Assembly (NCBI GenBank): GCA_005788935.1
Contig: SYAK01000040.1
Span: 1-6,437, forward strand
Source: Pseudomonadota bacterium
GTDB taxonomy: Bacteria > Myxococcota > UBA9042 > PHBI01
Direction: 5' to 3'
Length of the DNA stretch: 6,437 nt
In this document: piece after piece, positions 1-6,437 of the stretch
Layout of the letters: each line of letters opens with the position of its first letter
Numbering within the stretch: position 1 is the stretch's first letter
Notes under the pieces: model-generated
What the model was told of the DNA's origin: nothing
What the model saw: the letters and a program-made list of their open reading frames with translations, nothing else
Database searches by the model: none
Translations under genes and position numbers: made by a program

Positions 1-1
1 C

Positions 2-2395
2 GAGGCCCTGCCCGACCGCATCGCCGGAGCTGTCGCCGAGTTCGGCCCGTGGACCGACTCCGACATGGTGCGCGCCATCCCGCCCGCCATCCAGGCGGCC
101 ATGCGCGCCGAAGGCGTCGACTTCGCCGCCGACGCCCCCGGGGTTGATGCGCTGATGGATGGCCTCCAGAGCCGCGGCGTGCGGGTCCATGGACGAACGC
201 GATCGACCGCTGACGGGGCGCGCCGCTTCGCCGCGGCCGACCGCGTCTTCACCCAGACCGTGACGGTCGCCCGCGACAGCCACGCCTTCCTCTCGGACCA
301 CGCCATCGCGGGGACGCCGGTCCTGCCGCTCGCGTGGGCGACAAGCCTGGCGGCCGAGACGATCGCTGTCGAAACACCTCTTGAAATCCGTGACTTCAAG
401 CTCTACGCCGGCATCGTCGCCACCGCCCCGAAGCGGCTCGCGCTCGCGACCCGCGGCGATTTGGTCGAGCTGTTCTCGGCCGAGGCCGACGGTGAGGACC
501 GCGGGACCCTGAGCTACGCCGGCCGCGTCGCTGCGCTCGCGAATGGCGCCTCGGTGGCCGTCCCGGACAGCCCAGAGGGCGGGACCCCGTCACCGTTGCC
601 GCTGGCGCGCTTCTATGGTGGCCTGACCTTCCATGGCCCGCGCTTTCAGGGCATCACGGCCATCGAGGCGGTCGGTCCGGACTTCATCCGGGGCCGCGTG
701 AAGGTCGGCGGGCCCGCCTTCTGGCGCAACACCGACGGGACGCTGCCATCTGGCCTCCCCACCGAGGCCTTCGCCGTCGACCCGCTCGCCTTCGACAGCG
801 CGATGCAGCTCGCGGCGACCGTGGCGCTCGTCCGTTGGTCGAGGGCTGGGACGCCGACCGGCTTCGACCGGCTCGTCGTCCTGCGTCCGTGGCCCGCGGC
901 CGGGACCGAGCTCGACGTGGCCGCGCACTTCATCGACGCCGAATCTGACGTTCTGTCAGCGGACCTCGTCTTCCGGTACGCCGGCGAGGTCGTCGCGGCG
1001 GCCTTCGGGGTCCGCGCCGAGATGCGCAAGGTCGAGGTGGACCTCGGACTCGGGCCGACCAGCAAGGCTGACGGAGCGTCAGGAAATACCGCGACAGCCG
1101 CCCCCGAGGCGCCCGCCTTCGTCGTCAAGCCCGAATGGGTCGACCCGTCCCGTTTCAAGGGCTACAAGGACATCGCAATGCGGCTCGCGGGGCTCTCGGC
1201 GATGGGGCTCAAGAACCCGTACTTCGACGTCCACGACGGGACCGCGCGCGACACGAGCAGCATCGCTGGCCGCGAAGTCATCAACTTCAGCAGCTACAAC
1301 TATCTCGGCTACTCGGGCGACCCACGCGTCCTCGCAGAGGTCGAGGTGGCTGTCCGCCGCTACGGCACCTCGGTGTCGGCGTCGCGTGTGGCCTCGGGCG
1401 AGCGCCCCTTCCACCGCGACCTCGAGGCCGCCCTCGCGGCCGCCCATGGCTGCGAGGACGCGCTCGTCATGGCCGGCGGTCACGCCACGAACGTCAACAC
1501 GATCGGGCACTTGTTCAATGGCAAGGACCTCATCCTGCATGACGAGCTGATCCATGACTCGTGTCTGCAGGGTATCAAGCTGTCAGGCGCCGCACGCCGC
1601 AGCTTCCGCCATGAGGACCTCGACCACCTCGAGAGCCAGCTGCGCGAGCTGCGGCCGCATTACGAGAAGGTCCTCATCCTCGTCGAGGGCGTCTACTCGA
1701 TGGACGGCGACCTCGCAAACCTGCCCGGCTACATCGCGATCAAGCGCCGCCACGGCTGCCTCCTGATGGTCGACGAAGCCCACAGCTTCGGCACCATCGG
1801 CGCGACCGGGCGCGGGATCGGCGAGCACTATGGGCTCGATGACCCGAACCACCCCGACGGCCTCAGCCGGCGCGACGTCGACATCTGGATGGGAACGATG
1901 TCGAAGTCGCTCGCGTCGATGGGCGGCTGGGTCGGTGGCTCGAAGGAGCTCATCCTCTACCTCCGCTACACGACGCCGGGCTTCGTCTTCGCGGCCGGAA
2001 TCCCCCCAGCACTCGGCGTCGCGGCACTTTCCTCGGTGCGCCTCATGCGGGAGGAGCCGTCGCGGGTCCGGCAGTTGCAGGCGAACGCGAAGCGCTTCTT
2101 CGAGCTGCTCCGCGAGCGCGGGCTCGACACAGGACCCGCAACAGGTGACTCGCCGGTCATTCCGGTCATCACGGGCGACTCGATGTGGGCGCTGCTGCTC
2201 TCGGACCGCCTGCTCGCACAAGGCATCAACGCGAAGCCCATCATCTTCCCCGCAGTCGCCAACGACGCGGCCCGCCTGCGCTTCTTCATGACCGCGACCC
2301 ACACCGAGGCGCAGCTCGTCGAGACCGCCGACCGCATCGAGGCCACCCTCGACCAGATCAAGGCCGAGTCGCAGCCGAAGCCGCGCGCGAGCTGA
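2..2395 (+). CDS. Type I polyketide synthase, 3' part: ketoreductase end, dehydratase, C-terminal alpha-oxoamine synthase (5' partial)
   Basis: The frame is open to the left edge, so the ATG at 65 is internal and the start lies outside; 797 residues are visible (numbered from the codon at 2). Residues 1-45 look like a ketoreductase tail (FGPW at 14-17, then a segment like the KR end of PUFA synthases). Residues about 75-345 are a dehydratase hot-dog domain: HxxxGxxxxP with catalytic H100, FHGPRFQG near 210-217, and DxxxQ with D265 and Q269. A low-complexity Ala/Gly/Thr/Pro linker (about 350-375) leads to a PLP-dependent alpha-oxoamine synthase (about 395-790): NFSSYNYLG at 428-436, probable PLP-stacking H518, DEAH with D591 and H594, and Schiff-base lysine K635 in TMSKSLAS. 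This domain family condenses an acyl thioester with an amino acid, losing CO2, to give an alpha-amino ketone, as in BioF, serine palmitoyltransferase, Fum8 and SxtA. Here it probably releases the polyketide chain. No ACP, enoylreductase or thioesterase is visible. The amino acid and acyl substrates cannot be read from the sequence. Confidence 0.93.
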   Translation, partial: EALPDRIAGAVAEFGPWTDSDMVRAIPPAIQAAMRAEGVDFAADAPGVDALMDGLQSRGVRVHGRTRSTADGARRFAAADRVFTQTVTVARDSHAFLSDHAIAGTPVLPLAWATSLAAETIAVETPLEIRDFKLYAGIVATAPKRLALATRGDLVELFSAEADGEDRGTLSYAGRVAALANGASVAVPDSPEGGTPSPLPLARFYGGLTFHGPRFQGITAIEAVGPDFIRGRVKVGGPAFWRNTDGTLPSGLPTEAFAVDPLAFDSAMQLAATVALVRWSRAGTPTGFDRLVVLRPWPAAGTELDVAAHFIDAESDVLSADLVFRYAGEVVAAAFGVRAEMRKVEVDLGLGPTSKADGASGNTATAAPEAPAFVVKPEWVDPSRFKGYKDIAMRLAGLSAMGLKNPYFDVHDGTARDTSSIAGREVINFSSYNYLGYSGDPRVLAEVEVAVRRYGTSVSASRVASGERPFHRDLEAALAAAHGCEDALVMAGGHATNVNTIGHLFNGKDLILHDELIHDSCLQGIKLSGAARRSFRHEDLDHLESQLRELRPHYEKVLILVEGVYSMDGDLANLPGYIAIKRRHGCLLMVDEAHSFGTIGATGRGIGEHYGLDDPNHPDGLSRRDVDIWMGTMSKSLASMGGWVGGSKELILYLRYTTPGFVFAAGIPPALGVAALSSVRLMREEPSRVRQLQANAKRFFELLRERGLDTGPATGDSPVIPVITGDSMWALLLSDRLLAQGINAKPIIFPAVANDAARLRFFMTATHTEAQLVETADRIEATLDQIKAESQPKPRAS

Positions 2396-2406
2396 CGCGG
2401 GCCCCG

Positions 2407-3135
2407 ATGCAGTCGGACGCGTGGTCGGCCTACCACCTCGGGACACGGCTTCCTCGCCTTGGCGGGGGGCGTGTGCCGCGCCCCGTGGCGGTGTGGCTGA
2501 CCGTGCCGCAAGGCAGCCACCACGCGGCCGAGGCGTGGCTGTCGACCGACGAGACGGACCGCCTCGCGGCGATGCAGCACCCGCGGGCCCGGAGCGAGTT
2601 CTTGACAGGCCGGTGGCTCGTGCGTGGGCTGGTCGGCGCGCTGCTCGACCTTCACCCTCGCGAGGTGCCGCTGCGCGTCGAGCCCCACGGCGCGCTGTCG
2701 GTCGACGGCCACCCGACGCTCGGGATCAACCTGTCGCACACAGCGGGCCTTGTGGCGGTTGCGCTCGCCCGAGATCACCAGGTCGGCGTCGACGTCGAGT
2801 GGACCGACCGTCCGGGGCGGACCGTCGAGCTCGCGCACCGATGGTTCGCGCCCACCGAGCTTGCGGCCCTGCTCGCCCTGCCAGACGGCCTGCCACGGCG
2901 ACAGCGCTTCTTCGAGCTCTGGACGCTGAAAGAGGGCTACATCAAGGCGCGCGGGCTCGGGCTCCGCGTGCCGCTCGGTAGCTTCGCCTTCGACCTCGAG
3001 GGTGCCGGCATCAGGCTGCACACCTCGCTCGAGGCGGGCGACGACCCGGTGCGCACAGGCGACTGGCGGGCCGCAACGGTCCGGGTCGGACCAGCCCATC
3101 GGCTTGGGCTGGTCTGGCGGCCGGCGGGGCCGTGA
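2407..3135 (+). CDS. Sfp-type 4'-phosphopantetheinyl transferase
   Basis: A 242-residue protein, normal for the Sfp class (about 220-250). It transfers the phosphopantetheine arm of coenzyme A to a serine of acyl carrier domains in the cytoplasm. Visible motifs: NLSHT followed by a small hydrophobic strand; VGVDVEW with the metal-binding pair D129 and E131; and FELWTLKEGYIKARG with W172, K175, third acidic residue E176, and K180, matching the family's WxxKEA/xxxK signature. The more N-terminal segment with RSEFLTGRWLVRGL also fits the family's Arg-rich helix. The ATG at 2407 was chosen because it is 11 bases after the PKS stop and leaves about 25 residues before the first conserved strand. 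The frame is open further upstream, but that stretch overlaps the PKS. No good Shine-Dalgarno is seen, so translation may be coupled to the PKS. The tight spacing suggests that its main partner is the neighbouring PKS. Confidence 0.93.
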   Translation: MQSDAWSAYHLGTRLPRLGGGRVPRPVAVWLTVPQGSHHAAEAWLSTDETDRLAAMQHPRARSEFLTGRWLVRGLVGALLDLHPREVPLRVEPHGALSVDGHPTLGINLSHTAGLVAVALARDHQVGVDVEWTDRPGRTVELAHRWFAPTELAALLALPDGLPRRQRFFELWTLKEGYIKARGLGLRVPLGSFAFDLEGAGIRLHTSLEAGDDPVRTGDWRAATVRVGPAHRLGLVWRPAGP

Positions 3136-3150
3136 AGCAACAGACTGCTG

Positions 3151-3870
3151 TCAGGGCGTCTCATCGTCCTCGGCGTCGGGGCGGTCATTGCCCGCGCCCG
3201 ACTCGAGCACCTCGGAGACCTGGGCGAGGCCGAGCACGCGACCGTCGGAGAGGACGAGCTGGGGGTAGCCCGCAGTGAAGGTCACGGACTCGACGTGGCC
3301 TGTCGCGCGAAGCGGGACGTCGACCTTCTCGCCCGATGGCGACTTCGCCGAGATCGAGACCGAGTAGGCGCCAGGCGTCAGGACCGAGCCGTTGGCCTTC
3401 TTTCCGTCAAAGACGAAGGTCTGGGGTCCCGAGCCCTGCGCTCCGAGCTTGCGCGTCTCGATGACCTGGCCGCTCGCGTCGGTGATTTCAACGGTCAGCT
3501 CGGATGACGGGTTCTGCAGGTTGTAGCGGATGTCGATCGGCGAGGAGCTCTCGGTCCACTCGACGACGCCACCGTTGAAGGCGACGTCCTTGCCGATGAA
3601 GGTCACCATCTGGGCCGACGTGCCCGCGGTCTGCGCGATGGCGAGAAGGTCGAGCCCGTCCTTGATGTTCACGAGCTGCTCGAGCGACGTCATCTGCGCA
3701 AGCTGGGCCGTGAACTCGCTCGGATCCTGCGGGTTCATCGGGTCCTGATAGCGCAGCTGGGTCACGAAGAGCTCGAGGAACTCCTGCTTCGTGATGGCGG
3801 TCGTGGGGGCGGTCGGCTGCTGGGAGCCGCCGGGGGCCTGAAAGTTCGGCTGGCTGACGGAGGGGGTCAT
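3151..3870 (-). CDS. flgD: Flagellar hook assembly (hook cap) protein FlgD
   Basis: A 239-residue protein, usual for FlgD. FlgD is exported through the flagellar type III apparatus and sits as a cap on the growing hook, where it guides FlgE polymerisation. Residues 1-25 are a flexible Gln/Pro/Thr-rich export leader. Residues 26-70 hold the hallmark N-terminal block: QLRYQDPMNPQDPSEF at 38-53 followed by TAQLAQMTSLEQL, very close to the family consensus. Residues about 90-220 are beta-rich with a FDGKKANGSVLTPGAYSV-like stretch, matching the FlgD Tudor/Ig-like cap domains. The last 15 or so residues form an acidic tail (GNDRPDAEDDETP). The ATG at 3870 has a GGGAG ribosome-binding site seven bases upstream. 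It lies 38 bases downstream of the fliK stop on the same strand, so it is probably the last gene of this operon segment. The hook gene flgE, which often follows flgD, is absent here. Confidence 0.95.
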   Translation of the reverse strand: MTPSVSQPNFQAPGGSQQPTAPTTAITKQEFLELFVTQLRYQDPMNPQDPSEFTAQLAQMTSLEQLVNIKDGLDLLAIAQTAGTSAQMVTFIGKDVAFNGGVVEWTESSSPIDIRYNLQNPSSELTVEITDASGQVIETRKLGAQGSGPQTFVFDGKKANGSVLTPGAYSVSISAKSPSGEKVDVPLRATGHVESVTFTAGYPQLVLSDGRVLGLAQVSEVLESGAGNDRPDAEDDETP

Positions 3871-3877
3871 GGGGTCG

Positions 3878-3882
3878 CTCCC
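3878..3882 (-). promoter_or_regulatory. Ribosome-binding site of flgD
   Basis: Read on the minus strand, GGGAG lies seven bases before the flgD ATG (3868-3870), inside the 38-base fliK-flgD gap. Sequence and spacing are those of a standard Shine-Dalgarno site, and it supports the chosen flgD start. The gap shows no obvious promoter. Confidence 0.6.
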
Positions 3883-3908
3883 GCGTGGAAGGGGGTCGGA
3901 GGCAAGGT

Positions 3909-5636
3909 TCAGACGACGATGTTGAGGCGCGACGGCCGGTCGGCGAGCGTCGACCGCAGACGCGCGTCGTTCGGGCGCATCTTGCGGGGTGGCAACGCGA
4001 CCTGCGCCTCGTCCTCATCGGGGGCTTGCGGCGGCGCGTGCTCGGCGTCCCGCGGATCGCGCTCCTGACGCTGCCCGTAGGCGACGTCGGTGCCACGGAA
4101 GCCGGCGTCATCGAGGGCGCGACGCACCTCGGCGTGCCGGTCCTCGAGGAAGCTGCGGGTCGCCGGGTCGGACGACAGCAGGCGAACCTCCGTGCGGCCG
4201 TCGGCGTCGGACAGGACCTGGGCCGTGAAGCTGTGCCCGTCGACCTTGAAGCGAACTTCGCCGGGCGGCTCGGCAAGCTCCGCGAGGAGCTCGCGAAGTG
4301 CTGCCGGGAAGGTCGTCTGCTGCTCCGGGCGCTGCCCGGGGGTCACGGTGTTCGGGCTCGCAGCACCCGCGACCCCGGTCAGCGACGCGACCGAGGGGCC
4401 GTCACCCCCGCTCGCTGGCGCCAGCGGTGGCGCACCGTCGTCGGCGAGGGCCTCGGCGTTGAGCTGAGCGCCGGCCGACTGGCCAGGGTTCGTGGTCGCC
4501 TTCGCGTCGCGGGCGAGCTCGGCGTTGTCCGAAAGCCGGGAAAACCGCGGGGCCTCGGGCGCATCGGACTGACGCTGACCCTCACCCTCGGACATGTCAC
4601 GCGACGCGGCGGCAGACGGATCGACCCCGGCCGCGCCAGCCCCCCCTGGCAGCACGACCTGCGTAGCCGTCGCACCAGGGCGCTGGGCCTCGACCGAGGC
4701 GGGCATGACCGGGGCGGCCTGTTCCGGCGCGGTCGAGGCGGTCGCGGTCGTCGCGGCGGCCGGCTCCCGACCCACCTCCGACAGCGTCGGGCCGGTCGAG
4801 AGGCCGGTGGGCGCGGCGGCGGGGAACGCCAGCTTCGAATCAGGCGTGACACGCGCATCGGCAGCGGAAGCCCGCGACAAGCCCGACGCCTCCGGGAGCC
4901 CGGCTGAGTCGAGGGCGGTAGCGAGAGCCTGGCCTGCGACCGGAGCGGGGCCTGCCGTCTGCGACGGGGGCGCACTGGTCGCGTCGAGGGCGCCCATGAA
5001 CGACGACGCGGCACCCGCGACAGGGCCGGCCAGCGCAGCCGTCGTGGTCCCGGGCGTGGCATCGACGGCCGCGTTCGCGGGGACGGCACCCACCATAGTC
5101 GTGGCCGACGCGAGGGTGCGCGCGGCATCGGGGACTCCCGCCACGGACGCAACCGGCGCGACGGCCGCCGTGCCCTGCGTTGCGGAGGACGCGTCGGCAG
5201 CGACGACCACCTCGCCCCGCCCAAGGCGAAGCGACAGCTCCGGGTTCAGGGCGGGCACGGACGTCGCGAGCGGCGCCTGCGTCACCGTCAGCGCGTCGAC
5301 AGCGGATGCAGCCTCGGCGCCAGCGCCTTGACGCTCATCGGAGGCTGGCTGCGCGACCTCCTGGCCCGCCGGGTTCTCGCCGCCGTCGGGCGGGGACTCG
5401 CCGCTCGATTGTTCGGCTTCGTCCGGGACCGGTCCGCCCGCGGTCGCCGCGGTCTCGTCGGGGTCCGATGCATCAGCGCCGTCCGCGGACGCGGCCTCGG
5501 CGCCGGGCTCACGGCGTTCCGCGGCCGCGAGCGCGGTGTCGAACGACCCACCGGCCGTCCGCTGTGCGGGCGCCGCGTCGGTCGGGCGGCGGATTGGCGC
5601 CACGGAGGCCGTCGAGGTGATGGCGTCGATGCTCAT
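3909..5636 (-). CDS. fliK: Probable flagellar hook-length control protein (FliK-like)
   Basis: A 575-residue protein. Residues 1 to about 435 are low-complexity, rich in Ala, Pro, Ser, Thr, Asp and Gly with few aromatics, so probably disordered and extended. This suits the secreted 'molecular ruler' role of FliK. Residues about 441-522 form the only ordered block: a short helix (ALRELLAELAE), then GEVRFKVDGHSFTAQVLSD, RTEVRLLSSD, and a helix with SFLEDRHAEVRRALDDAGF. This is the beta-beta-alpha pattern of the FliK C-terminal domain (Pfam Flg_hook), which switches export specificity, though the usual LxLxPxxLGxV core is poorly kept. A charged tail of about 50 residues ends in RLNIVV. The ATG (5634-5636) overlaps the fliI stop by four bases (ATGA), with an AGGGAA stretch eight bases upstream. 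The FliK call rests on composition, the C-terminal pattern and position between fliI and flgD. Primary sequence alone is weak, as is usual for FliK. Confidence 0.78.
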   Translation of the reverse strand: MSIDAITSTASVAPIRRPTDAAPAQRTAGGSFDTALAAAERREPGAEAASADGADASDPDETAATAGGPVPDEAEQSSGESPPDGGENPAGQEVAQPASDERQGAGAEAASAVDALTVTQAPLATSVPALNPELSLRLGRGEVVVAADASSATQGTAAVAPVASVAGVPDAARTLASATTMVGAVPANAAVDATPGTTTAALAGPVAGAASSFMGALDATSAPPSQTAGPAPVAGQALATALDSAGLPEASGLSRASAADARVTPDSKLAFPAAAPTGLSTGPTLSEVGREPAAATTATASTAPEQAAPVMPASVEAQRPGATATQVVLPGGAGAAGVDPSAAASRDMSEGEGQRQSDAPEAPRFSRLSDNAELARDAKATTNPGQSAGAQLNAEALADDGAPPLAPASGGDGPSVASLTGVAGAASPNTVTPGQRPEQQTTFPAALRELLAELAEPPGEVRFKVDGHSFTAQVLSDADGRTEVRLLSSDPATRSFLEDRHAEVRRALDDAGFRGTDVAYGQRQERDPRDAEHAPPQAPDEDEAQVALPPRKMRPNDARLRSTLADRPSRLNIVV

Positions 5637-6436
5637 GCGGGCGGTTCCCTGTGCGGTTGATGGGGCGCGTCAGCGGCCTGGGCGAGCTCGAAGAGCTTGC
5701 GGCGGACCTCGTCGTGCGGACGCGCGGGGGCTTCGATGCTTTGGGTCAGGAGCGCCTCGAGGGTGCCCTCGAGGGCGAGCGCCCGGTCCTGTTTCGGGGA
5801 GGCACCAGGCTTCAGGGCGCCGAGCGACGCGAGGTCGCGGGCGTCCTGCAGGTCTGCTAGCAAGCGCCGTACCGATTGCGCGGCTCTGCGATGGGCGTGA
5901 TCCGTGACGTCCGACATGACACGGCTCGTCGACGCGAGGATGTCGATCGCTGGAAAGTAGCCGCGGTCCGCGAGGCGCCGCGCGAGGACGAAGTGCCCGT
6001 CGGTCACGGCCTTGACAGCGTCGCCGATCGGGTCGCCGAGGTCGTCGCCCTCGAGGAGACACGTATAGAACGCCGTGATGGACCCCTTTCCGATTTCGCC
6101 CTGCCCGGCCCGCTCGAGGAGACGCGGGATGATCGCGAAGGCCGACGGCGGGTATCCGCGGGTCGTGGGTGGCTCGCCTGTCGCGAGGCCGAGCTCGCGT
6201 TGCGCCATGCAGACGCGTGTCAGCGAGTCCATGAGCAGCAGGACGCGCAGGCCGCGATCACGGAAGTATTCGGCGATCGACGTGGCGGTGTAGGCCGCGC
6301 GGATGCGGAGCGCGACCGCTGTGTCGCTCGTCGCGCTGACGACGATGGACCGGGCGCGCCCTTCGGGACCGAGCTCCTTGTCGACGAAGCGCTTCACCTC
6401 ACGCGACCGCTCGCCGATGAGCGCGCAGACCGTGAC
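5633..6436 (-). CDS. fliI: Flagellar export ATPase FliI, C-terminal part (5' partial)
   Basis: The reading frame runs through the right edge. The GTG at 6395-6397 is an internal valine, because the codons before it (6398-6436) encode CALIGERSRE, the conserved segment just after the Walker A strand in FliI. There are 267 visible residues (numbered from the codon at 6434-6436) of an expected 440 or so. The N-terminal barrel and the Walker A loop are missing. Visible marks of the F1/SctN/FliI ATPase family are Walker B LLLMDSLTR with D70, GEPPTTRGYPPSAF at 87-100, FYTCLLEGDD and DPIGDAV at about 123-139, and PAIDILASTSRVM. The C-terminal region continues with the family's LGALKPGASPKQDRA-type block and ends in a His/Pro-rich tail. 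FliI is a cytoplasmic hexameric ATPase that helps feed substrates to the flagellar export gate. An injectisome SctN would look similar, but the following fliK and flgD make this the flagellar version. The stop overlaps the fliK start by four bases. Confidence 0.96.
   Translation of the reverse strand, partial: VTVCALIGERSREVKRFVDKELGPEGRARSIVVSATSDTAVALRIRAAYTATSIAEYFRDRGLRVLLLMDSLTRVCMAQRELGLATGEPPTTRGYPPSAFAIIPRLLERAGQGEIGKGSITAFYTCLLEGDDLGDPIGDAVKAVTDGHFVLARRLADRGYFPAIDILASTSRVMSDVTDHAHRRAAQSVRRLLADLQDARDLASLGALKPGASPKQDRALALEGTLEALLTQSIEAPARPHDEVRRKLFELAQAADAPHQPHREPPA
5645..5650 (-). promoter_or_regulatory. Possible ribosome-binding site of fliK inside fliI
   Basis: Read on the minus strand, AGGGAA lies eight bases before the fliK ATG, within the last codons of fliI. 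It is only a partial Shine-Dalgarno match. With the ATGA stop-start overlap, reinitiation by ribosomes finishing fliI may matter as much. Confidence 0.35.
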
Positions 6437-6437
6437 G

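Noticed and set aside
65..67. ATG at 65 as the start of a 776-residue protein
   Set aside because: The frame stays open to the left edge and the 21 codons before it encode the FGPW block typical of a ketoreductase end, so this methionine is internal.
1583..3099. Long minus-strand frames opposite the PKS and transferase genes
   Set aside because: The plus-strand products carry complete catalytic motifs. The antisense translations are Arg-rich, lack motifs, and cross the boundary between two genuine genes.
3118..3151. Small inverted repeats at the convergent junction: CGGCC/GGCCG (3118-3132) and ACAG/CTGT (3140-3151), considered as terminators
   Set aside because: Stems are only 4-5 base pairs with no T-run on either side. 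Such repeats are common by chance in GC-rich DNA, so termination, if any, would have to be of another kind.
3885..5331. Long open frames on the + strand (3885-4907 and 4594-5331) opposite the fliK-like gene
   Set aside because: They are Arg/Gly-rich or Ala-rich translations antisense to a low-complexity GC-rich gene, with no recognisable domain. Long chance frames are expected at this GC content, and the minus-strand gene fits the flagellar operon.
6395..6397. GTG as the start of the ATPase gene
   Set aside because: The upstream codons in frame encode the conserved IGER segment of FliI, so the gene is cut by the window edge and does not start here.

Overview
This GC-rich window (roughly 70% G+C by eye) holds five protein-coding genes packed almost without gaps. 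They form two blocks that converge near position 3140. The left block, on the + strand, is a lipid or polyketide assembly locus. It contains the 3' end of a large multidomain polyketide synthase (PKS) and, 11 bases after its stop, a Sfp-type 4'-phosphopantetheinyl transferase. The right block, on the - strand, is the end of a flagellar operon read from the right edge inward: fliI (5' end outside the window), a fliK-like hook-length control gene, and flgD.

The visible PKS part reads as the end of a ketoreductase, then a dehydratase, then a C-terminal PLP-dependent alpha-oxoamine synthase. No acyl carrier domain is visible between dehydratase and oxoamine synthase, and no thioesterase. The ketoreductase tail and dehydratase resemble iterative PUFA-type synthases. 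The inferred chemistry is that an acyl chain built by the upstream modules is released by decarboxylative condensation with an amino acid, giving an alpha-amino ketone (sphingoid-like or alkaloid precursor). The adjacent phosphopantetheinyl transferase would activate the carrier domains that must lie upstream.

In the flagellar block, FliI is the export ATPase, the fliK product would be the secreted ruler and export-specificity switch, and FlgD is the hook cap. fliI and fliK overlap by four bases (ATGA), so there is no fliJ between them. No flgE follows flgD; the next gene is the convergent transferase.

The high GC, gapless packing, PUFA-like PKS and flagellar genes together would fit a flagellated, metabolite-rich high-GC bacterium such as a Myxococcota (Polyangia-like) member. 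That is inference only; there is no rRNA or marker gene here to confirm it. No tRNA, rRNA, CRISPR array, insertion sequence or convincing terminator was seen, and no non-coding stretch exceeds 40 bases.
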